The notes beneath the pieces are model-generated. The model ran no database searches and had not been told where the DNA came from. It was given only the letters and a program-made list of their open reading frames with translations. A stretch of 64,000 nt of DNA from positions 37,470-101,469 of the forward strand of contig NZ_AAVU01000022.1 of assembly GCF_000169095.1 (NCBI RefSeq). The letters are read 5' to 3'. Positions within the stretch are counted from its first letter, which is position 1, and each line of letters begins with the position of its first letter. The translations under genes and the position numbers were made by a program. The stretch comes from Lyngbya sp. PCC 8106 (GTDB taxonomy: Bacteria; Cyanobacteriota; Cyanobacteriia; Cyanobacteriales; Microcoleaceae). Shown piece by piece: positions 24,433-33,495 of this stretch.

Positions 24433-27400
24433 GTCAGCCAGTTGTACGCCTTTCAAAATGGCTAACAAGTCGTTGCTGGCTTTATCGTAGACCTTGGTAT
24501 CACCTAAATCTTGTTCAAAAATCAGGGAGTCAAGGGTTAAACCCTCTGCAAGTTTAAACGAGTCTTGGGAGGGGAGGAAGTCGAGAATGAGTTGATATCC
24601 GTCTCCGAAAAACAGTTCAAACTCGTCTTGTCCCGAACCCCCCGTTAAGGTGTTGACGCCTTCTCCACCCGCCAGGATATCATTTCCATCCCCACCGATC
24701 AGGCGATCGTTGTGTTCTCCACCGTTTAGGGTATCATTGCCCAAGCCGCCGTCGAGGGTATCTTTTCCGGCCTCTCCAGTTAACTCGTCGTCTCCCCCTT
24801 GGCCGTAAAGTTGGTCATTGTTTTCTCCCCCGCTTAAGGTATCTTGACCCTCGCCCCCGTCCAACAGGTCATTATGCTTGCCGCCGAATAACTCGTCGTT
24901 GCCGTCGTCTCCCAACAAGATGTCTTGGCCGTCTCCCCCGTCGAGGATGTCGTCTGCTTGTCCGCCGTCGAGATAGTCGTCTCCGCCATCGCCCCGGAGG
25001 TGATCGCTGTCCTCGTGACCCCAGAGGGAATCTTTACCCTCGCCCCCGGTGAGGTCGTCTGCACCCTGGCGTCCGTAAAGTTTATCGTGACCGGTTCCGC
25101 CGTTGAGTTGGTCGCTGTCCTCACCGCCGTCGAGGAGGTCGTGACCGTTTCCACCGTAGAGGGTGTCTTCTCCGGTTTGACCCCAGAGTTCATCTCGGCC
25201 GTCGCCGCCGTCAAGGATGTCGTTGTCCTCACCGCCGTCAAGGATGTCGTTGCCTTCATCGCCGTAGAGGGTGTCTTTGTCCTCGTTACCCCAGATAAAA
25301 TCGTTTCCTTTACCCCCATACAGGGTATCCTCTCCCTGGCGACCGTAGAGGTCATCGTTGCCGTTTCCGCCGTCGAGGAAGTCGCGATCCTCCCCACCGT
25401 CGAGGAAGTCGTTTTGATCTCCCCCAAACAGGCTATCTTCTCCGGTTCCGCCGTAGAGGATATCCTTACCTGCTTCTCCAAACAGAACATCCATACCCGC
25501 TTCGCCTTGTAGGGTGTCGTTACCGCTACCCCCAGAAAGGTAATCATCTCCCTCGCGTCCAAACAGTTCGTCGTGGCCTTCGCGACCGGAGAGGAAGTCA
25601 TCGCCTTCGCCGCCGTCGAGATAGTCGTGACCTTCTCCCCCGTCGAGGTCGTCTCCGTCTGCTTGACCGTAGAGGGTGTCATCGCCAGCTTCCCCTAAGA
25701 GTACATCTTCGCCTTTTCCACCGTCGAGGAAGTCGTTTCCTTCTTGGCCGTCGAGGTCATCGTTGCCGTCTTGACCGATGAGGCTGTCATTACCTTTTCC
25801 GCCAATGAGGTTATCATCTCCGGTTCCCCCGTCGAGGGTGTCGTCGCCGTCCCGTCCGTCGATGTAGTCGTTGCCGCCGAGTCCACTGAATTTGTTGTCG
25901 TTGGCGTCTCCAATTAAGCGATCGCGAAATTCTGACCCTTCCAGGTTTTCAATGCCTTCATAGCGATCGCCTCGGGAGTCTCCGCTACCGCCGCCGCCCC
26001 CGGTTGTCAGGTCAGCGATCACCCCGAGACTGGAGGTGAAGAAGGATGCGGTATCATCGCCCTCTCCGCCGTTGATGGAGTCGGCCCCCTCGCCGCCGAC
26101 GATAAAATCATCTCCGTTATCGCCGTAGATAGTATCGTTGTCTTTGTCTCCGTAGAGGAGGTCATCGGCTTCGCCACCGGAGAGGGTGTCTTCTCCGTCG
26201 TTGCCATATACTTCGTCTTCTCCATCATCTCCGGCCAACAGGTCGGCGCCATTTCCCCCGTAGAGGCTATCTTTTCCGGCGTCTCCGTTGATTTGGTCGT
26301 TGCCGTCGTTGCCGTAAAGTTCGTCTTGGCCAACGCCGCCGGAGATGCTGTCGTCGCCGTCGTTTCCTTCAATGATGTCGTTGCCGTCGTTTCCTTCGAT
26401 CTGGTCGTTACCGGAGTCGCCTTTGATGATGTCGTTGTCTTGGTTGCCTTTGAGGATGTCGTCGCCGTCGCCGCCGGAGATGTTGTCTTCTCCGAGTCCC
26501 CCTTCGATCAGGTCTTGGCCGCCGTTTCCTTCGATCTGGTCGTTTCCGTCATTACCCGTGATTTTGTCGTCTCCGAGTCCGCCAGAGATGATGTCATTGT
26601 CTTCGTTACCCGCGATCGCATCGTTGCCCTCTCCACCGGAGATATTGTCCTCTCCGAGTCCGCCTTCAATGATGTCGTTGTCTTCGTTACCCGCGATCGC
26701 ATCGTTGCCCTCTCCACCAGAAATGTAGTCTTCTCCACGGTTGCCTTCGAGTTGATCGGCTCCTTCTTCACCAAAAATCTGATCTTGATCATCACCGCCA
26801 CTAATAGAGTCGTTACCGACGCGACCATAGAGAGAATCATCACCATATTCTCCATAAATCTTGTCGTGACCAAAACCGCTATCACCAAATATCAGGTCAT
26901 TTCCGTAGAAGCCCCAAATTTCATCGTCTCCATCTCCACCAGTAATATTGTCATCCCCATTTCCTCCAAAGATCAGGTCTTTGCCACCTTCTCCTCTAAG
27001 ATAGTCGTCCCCATCGTTTCCTTGTATTTCGTCCCAACCCTCTCCACCGTATATGGAATCATTGCCACCGTCGCCGTGAATTATATCAGATTCATCTTCT
27101 CCATAAAGAATATCCGATTCATCTCCACCACTGATAAAATCTAAACCTCCTCCTCCATGTATTTCGTCTTGACCTTGGTGGCCGTGAATAATATCATTTC
27201 CCTCTCCACCACTTATATAGTCATCATCACCATGTCCCTGCAATTCGTCCCAACCATTTCCACCGTATATATAATCATTGCCACCGTCGCCGTGAATTTT
27301 ATCAGATTCATCTTCTCCATAAAGAGTATCCGATTCATCTCCACCGCTGATAAAATCTAAACCTCCTCCCCCATGTATCTCGTCTTGACCTTGGTAGCCG

Positions 27401-28953
27401 TGAATAATATCGCCTCCCCCTTCACCATGAAGAAAATCATCACCACCATTACCATTAATCTCATCGATCCCATCACCACCATAAAAGATATCGCGTTTGT
27501 GATCGAAGCCGTTCATCACATCTCTGTGCAATGAACCTTGGATTATTTCTACATCTAAAACGGTGTCCGTAGTTCCCCAACCATCATTAATTTCGTAAAT
27601 CTCAACTCCTGCAACTTGACTGGGATTGACTACAATTCCTTCCGGAGTAAGAGAACTAGGATAACTGGAGTAATCTGCGATATCAATTCCCTCTCCACCG
27701 TCAAGTAAATCGTAGCCAGAACCACCGACCAAGATATCATCACCATCATTGCCTCTTAAAACATCATTTCTCCCTAGTCCTAGTAGTTGATCATTACTTT
27801 CCGAACTCCCTACTATCCAATCATCATCTTCGGTTCCCAATCGTGACTGAGGAGCATTGAGGATTATTTGATCGTTGGGAAAGTAAAACCCTTGTGGCTG
27901 AAGCTCATAGGCAAATTGCTTAAAGTAGTCTTGAACATCTTCTCTTGGCAAGTAACCGCTCTGAAGAGGATGACTGTCAAGGAAAGCTTCATAAGGATTC
28001 TGTAATATCCCTCCTACTCCAGACAAAAAGTTGTATAGTTTAGGACTAACTTTGTCAAGAATACTACTTGTTAAAGAAGAAGCTAACCCTTCTGGTGTAT
28101 AACCCAAAAAAGTTTCTATGGCATCCGAAACACCAGATAAGTTGTAATGATCAAAGATTGAAATTGCTGCTTGCGTTCCCCAATTAGATAATAAAATATT
28201 AAAAACTTGATCGTTACCTCGATGAAAGTAAGTAATTGGATCTCTCTCATTAAAAACTAAAGCACCACGATACTTTCCATCGATATCAGCTACAACATCA
28301 TTTAAACCTCCAGCAGTCGAGTAATTGGTAGGTGAACCAAGAGACAAAATCCTGAGACGCTCGGGATCATAGTTCATTGATTGTAAAGCATCTTCGAGAA
28401 ACCAATTTCCTTGAGAATGAGGTACAAAAATTACTGAATCTTTACTATCAGAACTTAGCCAACCTTTAACCCCCTGTTCATCTTGAGTCCATATATCATT
28501 TTCATGGGCGCTTGCTGCTGGAGTGTCATCCCAAAATTGTCTAATTGATTCATAAATATCGTTAGCCGAAAAGTTTTTTTCAAGCTCTTCTGTGATGAAT
28601 ATCCCTAACACTTCTAAATCTAAAGATAAAGGGGTAGGAGTATTACTATTAAAATAGTTAATAAAGCCCGTTCTAAAGCTATCGACAATTATTTCATTAA
28701 GATTAAATGATGATACAATAGTTAGCCAATCCTCCTCTAGAATTGAACTATTATGATGACCGTCTGAAGGCAAGACAGAATCGACGAGAAAAGTGTTGGA
28801 ATTATGTTCAACTTTAAATTTATTATCAATTTTTTCGCGATTGGTATCAAAAAGCTCTTCGGGTGTCGATACTCCGTTAATGTAAAAAACGTGAGTCCGA
28901 CCATTTTGTTTAATAATACTTTCTAAAACTTTCTGAAAATTTTCTTCGGACAT
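24376..28953 (-). CDS. large RTX calcium-binding protein with N-terminal alpha/beta-hydrolase-like domain
   Basis: The protein has 1525 residues. An N-terminal part (about 1-350) looks like an alpha/beta hydrolase: FYINGVSTPEE strand, nucleophile elbow VPHSQGNW (S180), acid candidate D238 (NERDPI) and histidine candidate H269 (FDHYNL). Lipase or esterase activity is inferred. From about 391 to 1450 run dozens of GGxGxDxLx nonapeptides forming Ca2+-binding beta-rolls, with one M10_C-like break (YEGIENLEGSEFRDRLIGD). There is no signal peptide; type I secretion is typical of such proteins. AAGGAG lies nine bases before the ATG. The last codons (FPSGV and the stop) are antisense to the duplicated ffh fragment, so the native C-terminus, where type I signals reside, was replaced or trimmed. 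The first gene of the transcript is probably the 85-residue gene just upstream. Confidence 0.9.
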   Translation of the reverse strand: MSEENFQKVLESIIKQNGRTHVFYINGVSTPEELFDTNREKIDNKFKVEHNSNTFLVDSVLPSDGHHNSSILEEDWLTIVSSFNLNEIIVDSFRTGFINYFNSNTPTPLSLDLEVLGIFITEELEKNFSANDIYESIRQFWDDTPAASAHENDIWTQDEQGVKGWLSSDSKDSVIFVPHSQGNWFLEDALQSMNYDPERLRILSLGSPTNYSTAGGLNDVVADIDGKYRGALVFNERDPITYFHRGNDQVFNILLSNWGTQAAISIFDHYNLSGVSDAIETFLGYTPEGLASSLTSSILDKVSPKLYNFLSGVGGILQNPYEAFLDSHPLQSGYLPREDVQDYFKQFAYELQPQGFYFPNDQIILNAPQSRLGTEDDDWIVGSSESNDQLLGLGRNDVLRGNDGDDILVGGSGYDLLDGGEGIDIADYSSYPSSLTPEGIVVNPSQVAGVEIYEINDGWGTTDTVLDVEIIQGSLHRDVMNGFDHKRDIFYGGDGIDEINGNGGDDFLHGEGGGDIIHGYQGQDEIHGGGGLDFISGGDESDTLYGEDESDKIHGDGGNDYIYGGNGWDELQGHGDDDYISGGEGNDIIHGHQGQDEIHGGGGLDFISGGDESDILYGEDESDIIHGDGGNDSIYGGEGWDEIQGNDGDDYLRGEGGKDLIFGGNGDDNITGGDGDDEIWGFYGNDLIFGDSGFGHDKIYGEYGDDSLYGRVGNDSISGGDDQDQIFGEEGADQLEGNRGEDYISGGEGNDAIAGNEDNDIIEGGLGEDNISGGEGNDAIAGNEDNDIISGGLGDDKITGNDGNDQIEGNGGQDLIEGGLGEDNISGGDGDDILKGNQDNDIIKGDSGNDQIEGNDGNDIIEGNDGDDSISGGVGQDELYGNDGNDQINGDAGKDSLYGGNGADLLAGDDGEDEVYGNDGEDTLSGGEADDLLYGDKDNDTIYGDNGDDFIVGGEGADSINGGEGDDTASFFTSSLGVIADLTTGGGGGSGDSRGDRYEGIENLEGSEFRDRLIGDANDNKFSGLGGNDYIDGRDGDDTLDGGTGDDNLIGGKGNDSLIGQDGNDDLDGQEGNDFLDGGKGEDVLLGEAGDDTLYGQADGDDLDGGEGHDYLDGGEGDDFLSGREGHDELFGREGDDYLSGGSGNDTLQGEAGMDVLFGEAGKDILYGGTGEDSLFGGDQNDFLDGGEDRDFLDGGNGNDDLYGRQGEDTLYGGKGNDFIWGNEDKDTLYGDEGNDILDGGEDNDILDGGDGRDELWGQTGEDTLYGGNGHDLLDGGEDSDQLNGGTGHDKLYGRQGADDLTGGEGKDSLWGHEDSDHLRGDGGDDYLDGGQADDILDGGDGQDILLGDDGNDELFGGKHNDLLDGGEGQDTLSGGENNDQLYGQGGDDELTGEAGKDTLDGGLGNDTLNGGEHNDRLIGGDGNDILAGGEGVNTLTGGSGQDEFELFFGDGYQLILDFLPSQDSFKLAEGLTLDSLIFEQDLGDTKVYDKASNDLLAILKGVQLADLNLSNSADLNGEVFPSGV

Positions 28954-29034
28954 GGCTTGTACTCCTTTTTGCTTAAGTGATAAAAAGTCATCGAAAAATT
29001 GCCAAAATACTATAAACCAAAATGCTATTAAATT

Positions 29035-29292
29035 TTACGGAGACTTAAGATGGGTTGCCCCACCCAACTCGGCATCCGATCGCACTTCAAACAGGGTTAA
29101 ATCTTCAAAATTTCCCGACGCCCACTGTTGTCGCAACTCCTCCAACCGAACCGCATCGAAGCGATCGCCAAACACCTCTTGAATTTCGACTAGAAAATCT
29201 TCGCTTAAAGCAAAATCTTTTAAATAAATTTTGGCCCTCTCCAACGCTTGTTCAACTACTGTATAAAAGACCGTATAACTGTTAGTATACAT
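29035..29292 (-). CDS. small hypothetical protein upstream of the RTX gene
   Basis: An 85-residue, mostly helical acidic protein (VVEQALERAKIYLKDFALSEDFLVEI, RLEELRQQWASGNFEDLTLFEV). A strong AGGAGG ribosome site lies eight bases before the ATG. It ends 81 bases before the RTX start on the same strand, so co-transcription is likely. There is no cysteine, signal peptide or membrane segment. It may be a cytoplasmic partner or chaperone of the RTX protein, inferred only from position; the family is not recognised. Confidence 0.65.
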   Translation of the reverse strand: MYTNSYTVFYTVVEQALERAKIYLKDFALSEDFLVEIQEVFGDRFDAVRLEELRQQWASGNFEDLTLFEVRSDAELGGATHLKSP

Positions 29293-29753
29293 GACCCAAT
29301 CCTCCTAAAAAACACTTGATTAAGTCTGAGCAAAAGTGCTAGACTTATGAACAATAAAAAGTATTCAACGATGTGACTCAGAGCCATCAACCGTTTTTAG
29401 TTGCGAAATATTTTAGATTCTTAATTTTGCATCAGAATCTAGCTTTGTTTCTGGGGGTTACTCGAACTTCGATCTAATGTTGGTGAGTTGAAAAGGCTTC
29501 TGGCATTAGAAGGGTTAGTCATCGTGAGTATTGTGAGAAATCGTTGGGATGTCTCGTTTCACTCGCGGCGATTTAACGAACTGTATAACTTGTTGGATAG
29601 TTCTAAATGTAAAGGATTTATCGATCCCAAGCAAACCCGTTTTAAAAGGCTGGAAACCCTTGTCAGTTAAGGGATAAACCTTATCTATCAAGAAAAACCT
29701 TGGTATTTTGGGGTTGTTCTTAAAGTTTTTTAATATTTTTTTATATTTAAGCC
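29293..29753. other. intergenic region between the RTX unit and the wHTH gene
   Basis: This 461 bp stretch presumably contains the promoters of both divergent units. A 60-codon frame at 29488-29670 lacks an ATG and a ribosome site and is not called. No terminator or repeat is recognised. Confidence 0.5.
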
Positions 29754-30812
29754 ATGAAAAGCGGAAGACGTTTGAGTTGGAAGTTAGGTAAGCAAAATGC
29801 GAGGATATTAGTTCAAGCCTTAAATAGTTTGGCGAATGGACAACTCGACGATACTAACCTCCGTAAACAAGTTCAGGTAGAGTGGGATGGAAATCATCTC
29901 TGGGTGAAAAAGACAACCCTCCAGGCTTTAAGCAAGTTAACCCAGGAATGGGGTGAAAAAATTGATACTGACAAAATTCGCAATGCGATTAAATGTTTAG
30001 AAAAATTGGGATTTCTCGAAGATAAACGCAGTAAAAACAACTCAAAAACACAGACGGGTTCTAAAGAATGGAAGTTTATGCTGAAATTGGTGGATACAGA
30101 ACCCCAGAAAAACCTGGATTGGTTATTTGGGAAAGAGGGTGAATTGGGTGCATGGGATTTGAAGTATAAACAACTCAATCAACCGTCTCAATTCTCTGAC
30201 AATGGTCAACAGAGTTCTCAAGAACTGATGACAGATGACTTAGAAGAAAAATTATTTCAGTGGAAAGTTAAACAGGAAGTATTTTACAGTTCTCCTCCTG
30301 CTGTTTGTGTGGCAGACGAACATCCTATATTTTTTGATTCCTATGTTTTTGAAACCGAACCTTTCCGAATTTTTGTCCATATAGAAAGTGACTTAAAAAC
30401 TTCAAGATTAACTCTAAATGAATATAAGATTTACAAAATTAGTAATGGAAACCCTATTGATCAGACTTTATCTGGTGATGACTATATAAAACTCGGACTG
30501 AGTAAACATCAAGAAAAAATATTGAATTTGTTTCAAACTCATATCCATCCTTACTTATTCAAAAAAACGGGATTTAAAATCACTGTATTTAATAGTTTTA
30601 AAGCCAATATTGGTTTAAATTCTAGCGATGCCTTTTCTCTCTGTTTTGCTCAAGGCTTAGTTAAAAAATATTTAGATCTTGACAAGTATAAGCAAGCTTT
30701 GGGATTACAAGATGCAAGTCAACAAAAAGTTATTTTAGAACTAGCATCAGCACTCAATAATTGTTTTTATGAAAATCAAGTCAGGTATGAGAAATCGCTT
30801 GGAGTCAGCTAA
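29754..30812 (+). CDS. winged-helix-like protein with an unassigned C-terminal domain
   Basis: The protein has 352 residues. The N-terminal 125 residues (RRLSWKLGKQNARILVQALN, TTLQALSKLT, IRNAIKCLEKLGFLEDKR, SKEWKFMLKL) match an adaptor-like winged-helix domain that commonly heads NB-ARC/WD40 or similar multidomain proteins in cyanobacteria. Residues about 185-350 include AVCVADEHPIFFDSYVF and ANIGLNSSDAFSLCFAQGL, loosely reminiscent of GHMP-kinase motifs 1 and 2; this is a weak inference. The protein ends soon after the second motif. Its stop codon lies in the left arm of a 96 bp inverted-repeat element, so the C-terminus may be truncated by insertion. Confidence 0.7.
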   Translation: MKSGRRLSWKLGKQNARILVQALNSLANGQLDDTNLRKQVQVEWDGNHLWVKKTTLQALSKLTQEWGEKIDTDKIRNAIKCLEKLGFLEDKRSKNNSKTQTGSKEWKFMLKLVDTEPQKNLDWLFGKEGELGAWDLKYKQLNQPSQFSDNGQQSSQELMTDDLEEKLFQWKVKQEVFYSSPPAVCVADEHPIFFDSYVFETEPFRIFVHIESDLKTSRLTLNEYKIYKISNGNPIDQTLSGDDYIKLGLSKHQEKILNLFQTHIHPYLFKKTGFKITVFNSFKANIGLNSSDAFSLCFAQGLVKKYLDLDKYKQALGLQDASQQKVILELASALNNCFYENQVRYEKSLGVS

Positions 30813-30900
30813 ACTGCCAGGAGCCATCCGGCATAATTTGTAATTTGCCGTGACGTTCGCGAAGCGTGTGCGAAGCACGTAGGAATGGCAGTTTAGCTGA
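30805..30900. repeat. 96 bp element with perfect 15 bp inverted ends
   Basis: TCAGCTAAACTGCCA at 30805-30819 is the exact reverse complement of 30886-30900. The interior contains further short palindromic segments (TTCGCGAA, GTGCGAAGCAC). No coding capacity. It supplies the stop codon of the upstream gene and lies just beyond the 3' end of the convergent Uma2 gene. It could be a small non-autonomous element or a bidirectional terminator. Confidence 0.75.
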
Positions 30901-30906
30901 ACAACT

Positions 30907-31614
30907 TCATGCTTCCGGTTCAATACCAGCTGCTCGGAGTTGAGCAACTAAACGTTCTGCTCTGAGTCGTTCCCGTTCTACTAATTCTGAACCCCAAAGT
31001 AACAACTCTCCCGCCTCATTCCACCATCGTAACCAGTATCCTGTGCGGTTTCCTCGGGTTCCCTGCCAAAGCCCTAAAAATAGGTGCAATTGGGGGATAA
31101 AATAGCGTTGATTCCCATCAGGTTCTCTCAATTCATAGCGTCCAGATTCATCCAGACCATATAATTCTAAAACTCCCGTACTCGGTTGAAAAATTGCATA
31201 ATTTGGGACTTCTAAAACCTGTTCATAAAAAAACCATTTTCCGGGTGGATAAGTGGGTTTACTGGAATATTCTGTTCCTTCAGTCTCCGAGAGAAATTCC
31301 ATCACAATCACAGGAAATTCCCCTTGTAACTGAGGAGTATAACTGCGAATCACATCTTCTCGCGGAACCCGAATTTCAGGAATAAAAGCCCAGTCCGGTG
31401 CTTTAATGACCAATTTTTGATTGAGAGTGGCACAAATCCCATAATTTGTAGGAGTTAGCGTTCTTTCACCAATCTGACCCGCCAGTTCCAAAGCCTCCGT
31501 CAGTGCCGCCGCTAGAGAGGGTTGATTAATGTTATCCACAGGATCATCGGGAAGTTTAAAGTCATCGGGTAAGAGTTCCCAAGTAATTTCCAAGTTGGCG
31601 GTTGTGGCTACCAT
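30907..31614 (-). CDS. Uma2 family endonuclease-fold protein (DUF820)
   Basis: A 235-residue Uma2 member, longer than the copy at 22528. Visible are an EITWELLPDDFKLPDDPVDN leader, WAFIPEIRVPREDVI, FPVIVMEFLSETEGTEYSSK, and a C-terminal coiled segment (RERLRAERLVAQLRAAGI). The PD-(D/E)xK core is less canonical than in the other copies. It starts 221 bases from the divergent ffh gene. A decayed relative with the same neighbour lies 7.5 kb to the left, showing that a Uma2-ffh junction has been duplicated. Confidence 0.85.
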   Translation of the reverse strand: MVATTANLEITWELLPDDFKLPDDPVDNINQPSLAAALTEALELAGQIGERTLTPTNYGICATLNQKLVIKAPDWAFIPEIRVPREDVIRSYTPQLQGEFPVIVMEFLSETEGTEYSSKPTYPPGKWFFYEQVLEVPNYAIFQPSTGVLELYGLDESGRYELREPDGNQRYFIPQLHLFLGLWQGTRGNRTGYWLRWWNEAGELLLWGSELVERERLRAERLVAQLRAAGIEPEA

Positions 31615-31676
31615 AACGCACTTATTGTCAGTAGAGAATTACAACAGTCTATTTTTTATTGTACAAGCCCGCGATT

Positions 31677-31879
31677 AGACTCAAAATAGCCATGAAACCG
31701 CTAAAATAGATCGACTTGGGGATCAGCCGAATCAAATTAGGGATTATCATAATAAAAGTCGAGTCACAGATGACTCTGTTCCCAGCGGCCTCCTGTGACC
31801 CATAGCCCATTTGCTGCACGAAAAAATCACCAATTATGTTCGACGCCCTTGCTGAACGCTTAGACTCCGCTTGGAAAAA
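31677..31879 (+). repeat. 203 bp duplicated ffh promoter and start (copy B, functional)
   Basis: The partner of 24193-24395 in direct orientation. This copy leads into the complete ffh gene. The two direct copies enclose about 7.3 kb containing the RTX gene, the 85-residue gene, the winged-helix gene and Uma2. Confidence 0.95.
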
Positions 31880-33278
31880 ACTCCGGGGTCAAGACAAAAT
31901 CACCGAGTCCAACATTCAAGACGCCCTGAAAGATGTCCGTCGGGCTTTACTCGAAGCCGATGTCAATCTCCAGGTTGTCAAAGAATTCGTCGCCGAAGTC
32001 GGTGAGCAAGCACAAGGGTCGCAGGTTTTTTCAGGCGTGCGACCGGGAGAACAGTTCGTCAAAATCGTGCATGATGAACTGGTGAAAGTCATGGGAGAAA
32101 GTAACGTTCCCCTGGCAACAGCCGACTCCCCGCCCACCATTGTGTTAATGGCTGGTTTACAAGGGACCGGTAAAACCACCGCAACGGCTAAATTAGCCCT
32201 GCATCTTCGCAAGGAAAACCGCACTGCATTGATGGTGGCGACAGACGTCTATCGACCTGCGGCGATCGATCAGTTGAAAACCCTCGGCCAGCAGATCGAA
32301 GTTCCCGTCTTTGAACTCGGAAGTGATGCCGATCCGGTGGAAATTGCCCGTCAAGGCGTGGAATACGCCAAAACCCAGGGCGTTGATACTGTGATTATTG
32401 ACACCGCTGGTCGCCTGCAAATCGACCAAGATATGATGGCGGAACTCGCCCGTATCAAAGCAGTTGTTCAACCCCATGACACGCTGTTGGTGGTCGATGC
32501 GATGACTGGCCAAGAAGCCGCGACCTTGACCCAAACCTTTAACGAACAGATTGGCATTAGCGGCGCGATTCTGACAAAATTAGATGGGGATAGCCGAGGC
32601 GGTGCGGCCCTGTCCATACGGCGAATTTCTGGTGCGCCGATTAAATTTGTAGGGGTGGGTGAGAAAGTCGAAGCCCTGCAACCGTTTTACCCCGAACGGA
32701 TGGCTTCTCGTATTTTAGGAATGGGTGATGTCCTGACGCTGGTTGAGAAAGCACAGGAAGAATTCGACCTGGCCGATGCCGAGAAAATGCAGCAGAAGAT
32801 CATGGAAGCCAAATTTGACTTCACAGACTTCCTCAAGCAAACTCGGCTGATGAAAAATATGGGTTCTCTGGGGGGGTTAGCGAAGTTGATTCCGGGGATG
32901 AATAAAATCTCCAAAGAACAACTTGAACAGGGAGAACAACAGTTGAAGCGATCAGAAGCGATGATCAATTCAATGACGACTGAAGAACGTAAAAACCCAG
33001 AGGTATTGGCGAGTTCTCCCTCTCGGCGTCGGCGCATTGCCAAAGGATCGGGTCATAGTGAAAAAGACGTGATGCGACTGGTCGGCGATTTCCAGAAAAT
33101 GCGGGGCATGATGCAGCAAATGGGTCAAGGTAGTTTTCCCGGAATGGGAGGAATGCCCGGAATGGGAGGAATGCCCGGAATGGGAGGAATGCCCGGAATG
33201 GGAGGAATGCGCGGTGCAGGGGGTGGCAAAAAGAAAAAGAAAGCCAACAAGAAGAAAAAAGGGTTTGGACAACTGTAA
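31836..33278 (+). CDS. ffh: signal recognition particle protein Ffh
   Basis: The protein has 480 residues. An N domain, a SRP GTPase G domain (GLQGTGKTTATAKLAL P-loop, DVYRPAAIDQL, DTAGRLQID, TKLDGDSRGGAALS) and a C-terminal methionine-rich M domain that binds 4.5S RNA and signal peptides are all present. The SRP targets nascent membrane proteins to the translocase and, in cyanobacteria, to thylakoids. The extreme C-terminus contains several tandem GMGGMP units followed by a Lys-rich tail, an extension beyond the usual M domain. The promoter lies in the duplicated 203 bp segment. rpsP and khpA follow. Confidence 0.98.
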   Translation: MFDALAERLDSAWKKLRGQDKITESNIQDALKDVRRALLEADVNLQVVKEFVAEVGEQAQGSQVFSGVRPGEQFVKIVHDELVKVMGESNVPLATADSPPTIVLMAGLQGTGKTTATAKLALHLRKENRTALMVATDVYRPAAIDQLKTLGQQIEVPVFELGSDADPVEIARQGVEYAKTQGVDTVIIDTAGRLQIDQDMMAELARIKAVVQPHDTLLVVDAMTGQEAATLTQTFNEQIGISGAILTKLDGDSRGGAALSIRRISGAPIKFVGVGEKVEALQPFYPERMASRILGMGDVLTLVEKAQEEFDLADAEKMQQKIMEAKFDFTDFLKQTRLMKNMGSLGGLAKLIPGMNKISKEQLEQGEQQLKRSEAMINSMTTEERKNPEVLASSPSRRRRIAKGSGHSEKDVMRLVGDFQKMRGMMQQMGQGSFPGMGGMPGMGGMPGMGGMPGMGGMRGAGGGKKKKKANKKKKGFGQL

Positions 33279-33495
33279 AGCAGCGACAACAGAAACGTTA
33301 GACAATAGACCCATAAATATCGGCGAAGTCAATGTTTCCACGGTGATGATTGAGCAATTACCTCAAAATAGCGATCGCGCTGTCGTTGCGGGCTAGACCT
33401 CAAAGTTCAGGGGTCTGACAACATCCCCAGTCCCTATCCCTATGCCCCAGTCAAAAAAAATAGCTTACAATCATAAAGGAGTGTTGTGAATTAAA

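Noticed and set aside
24834..27360. Many long open frames on both strands across the RTX repeats (Val/Ser/Thr-rich)
   Set aside because: They are frame shadows caused by the repetitive codon pattern of the RTX gene; no ribosome sites and no sensible protein composition.
29488..29670. 60-codon frame in the gap before the winged-helix gene
   Set aside because: Needs a TTG start, has no ribosome site and no match to a known family.
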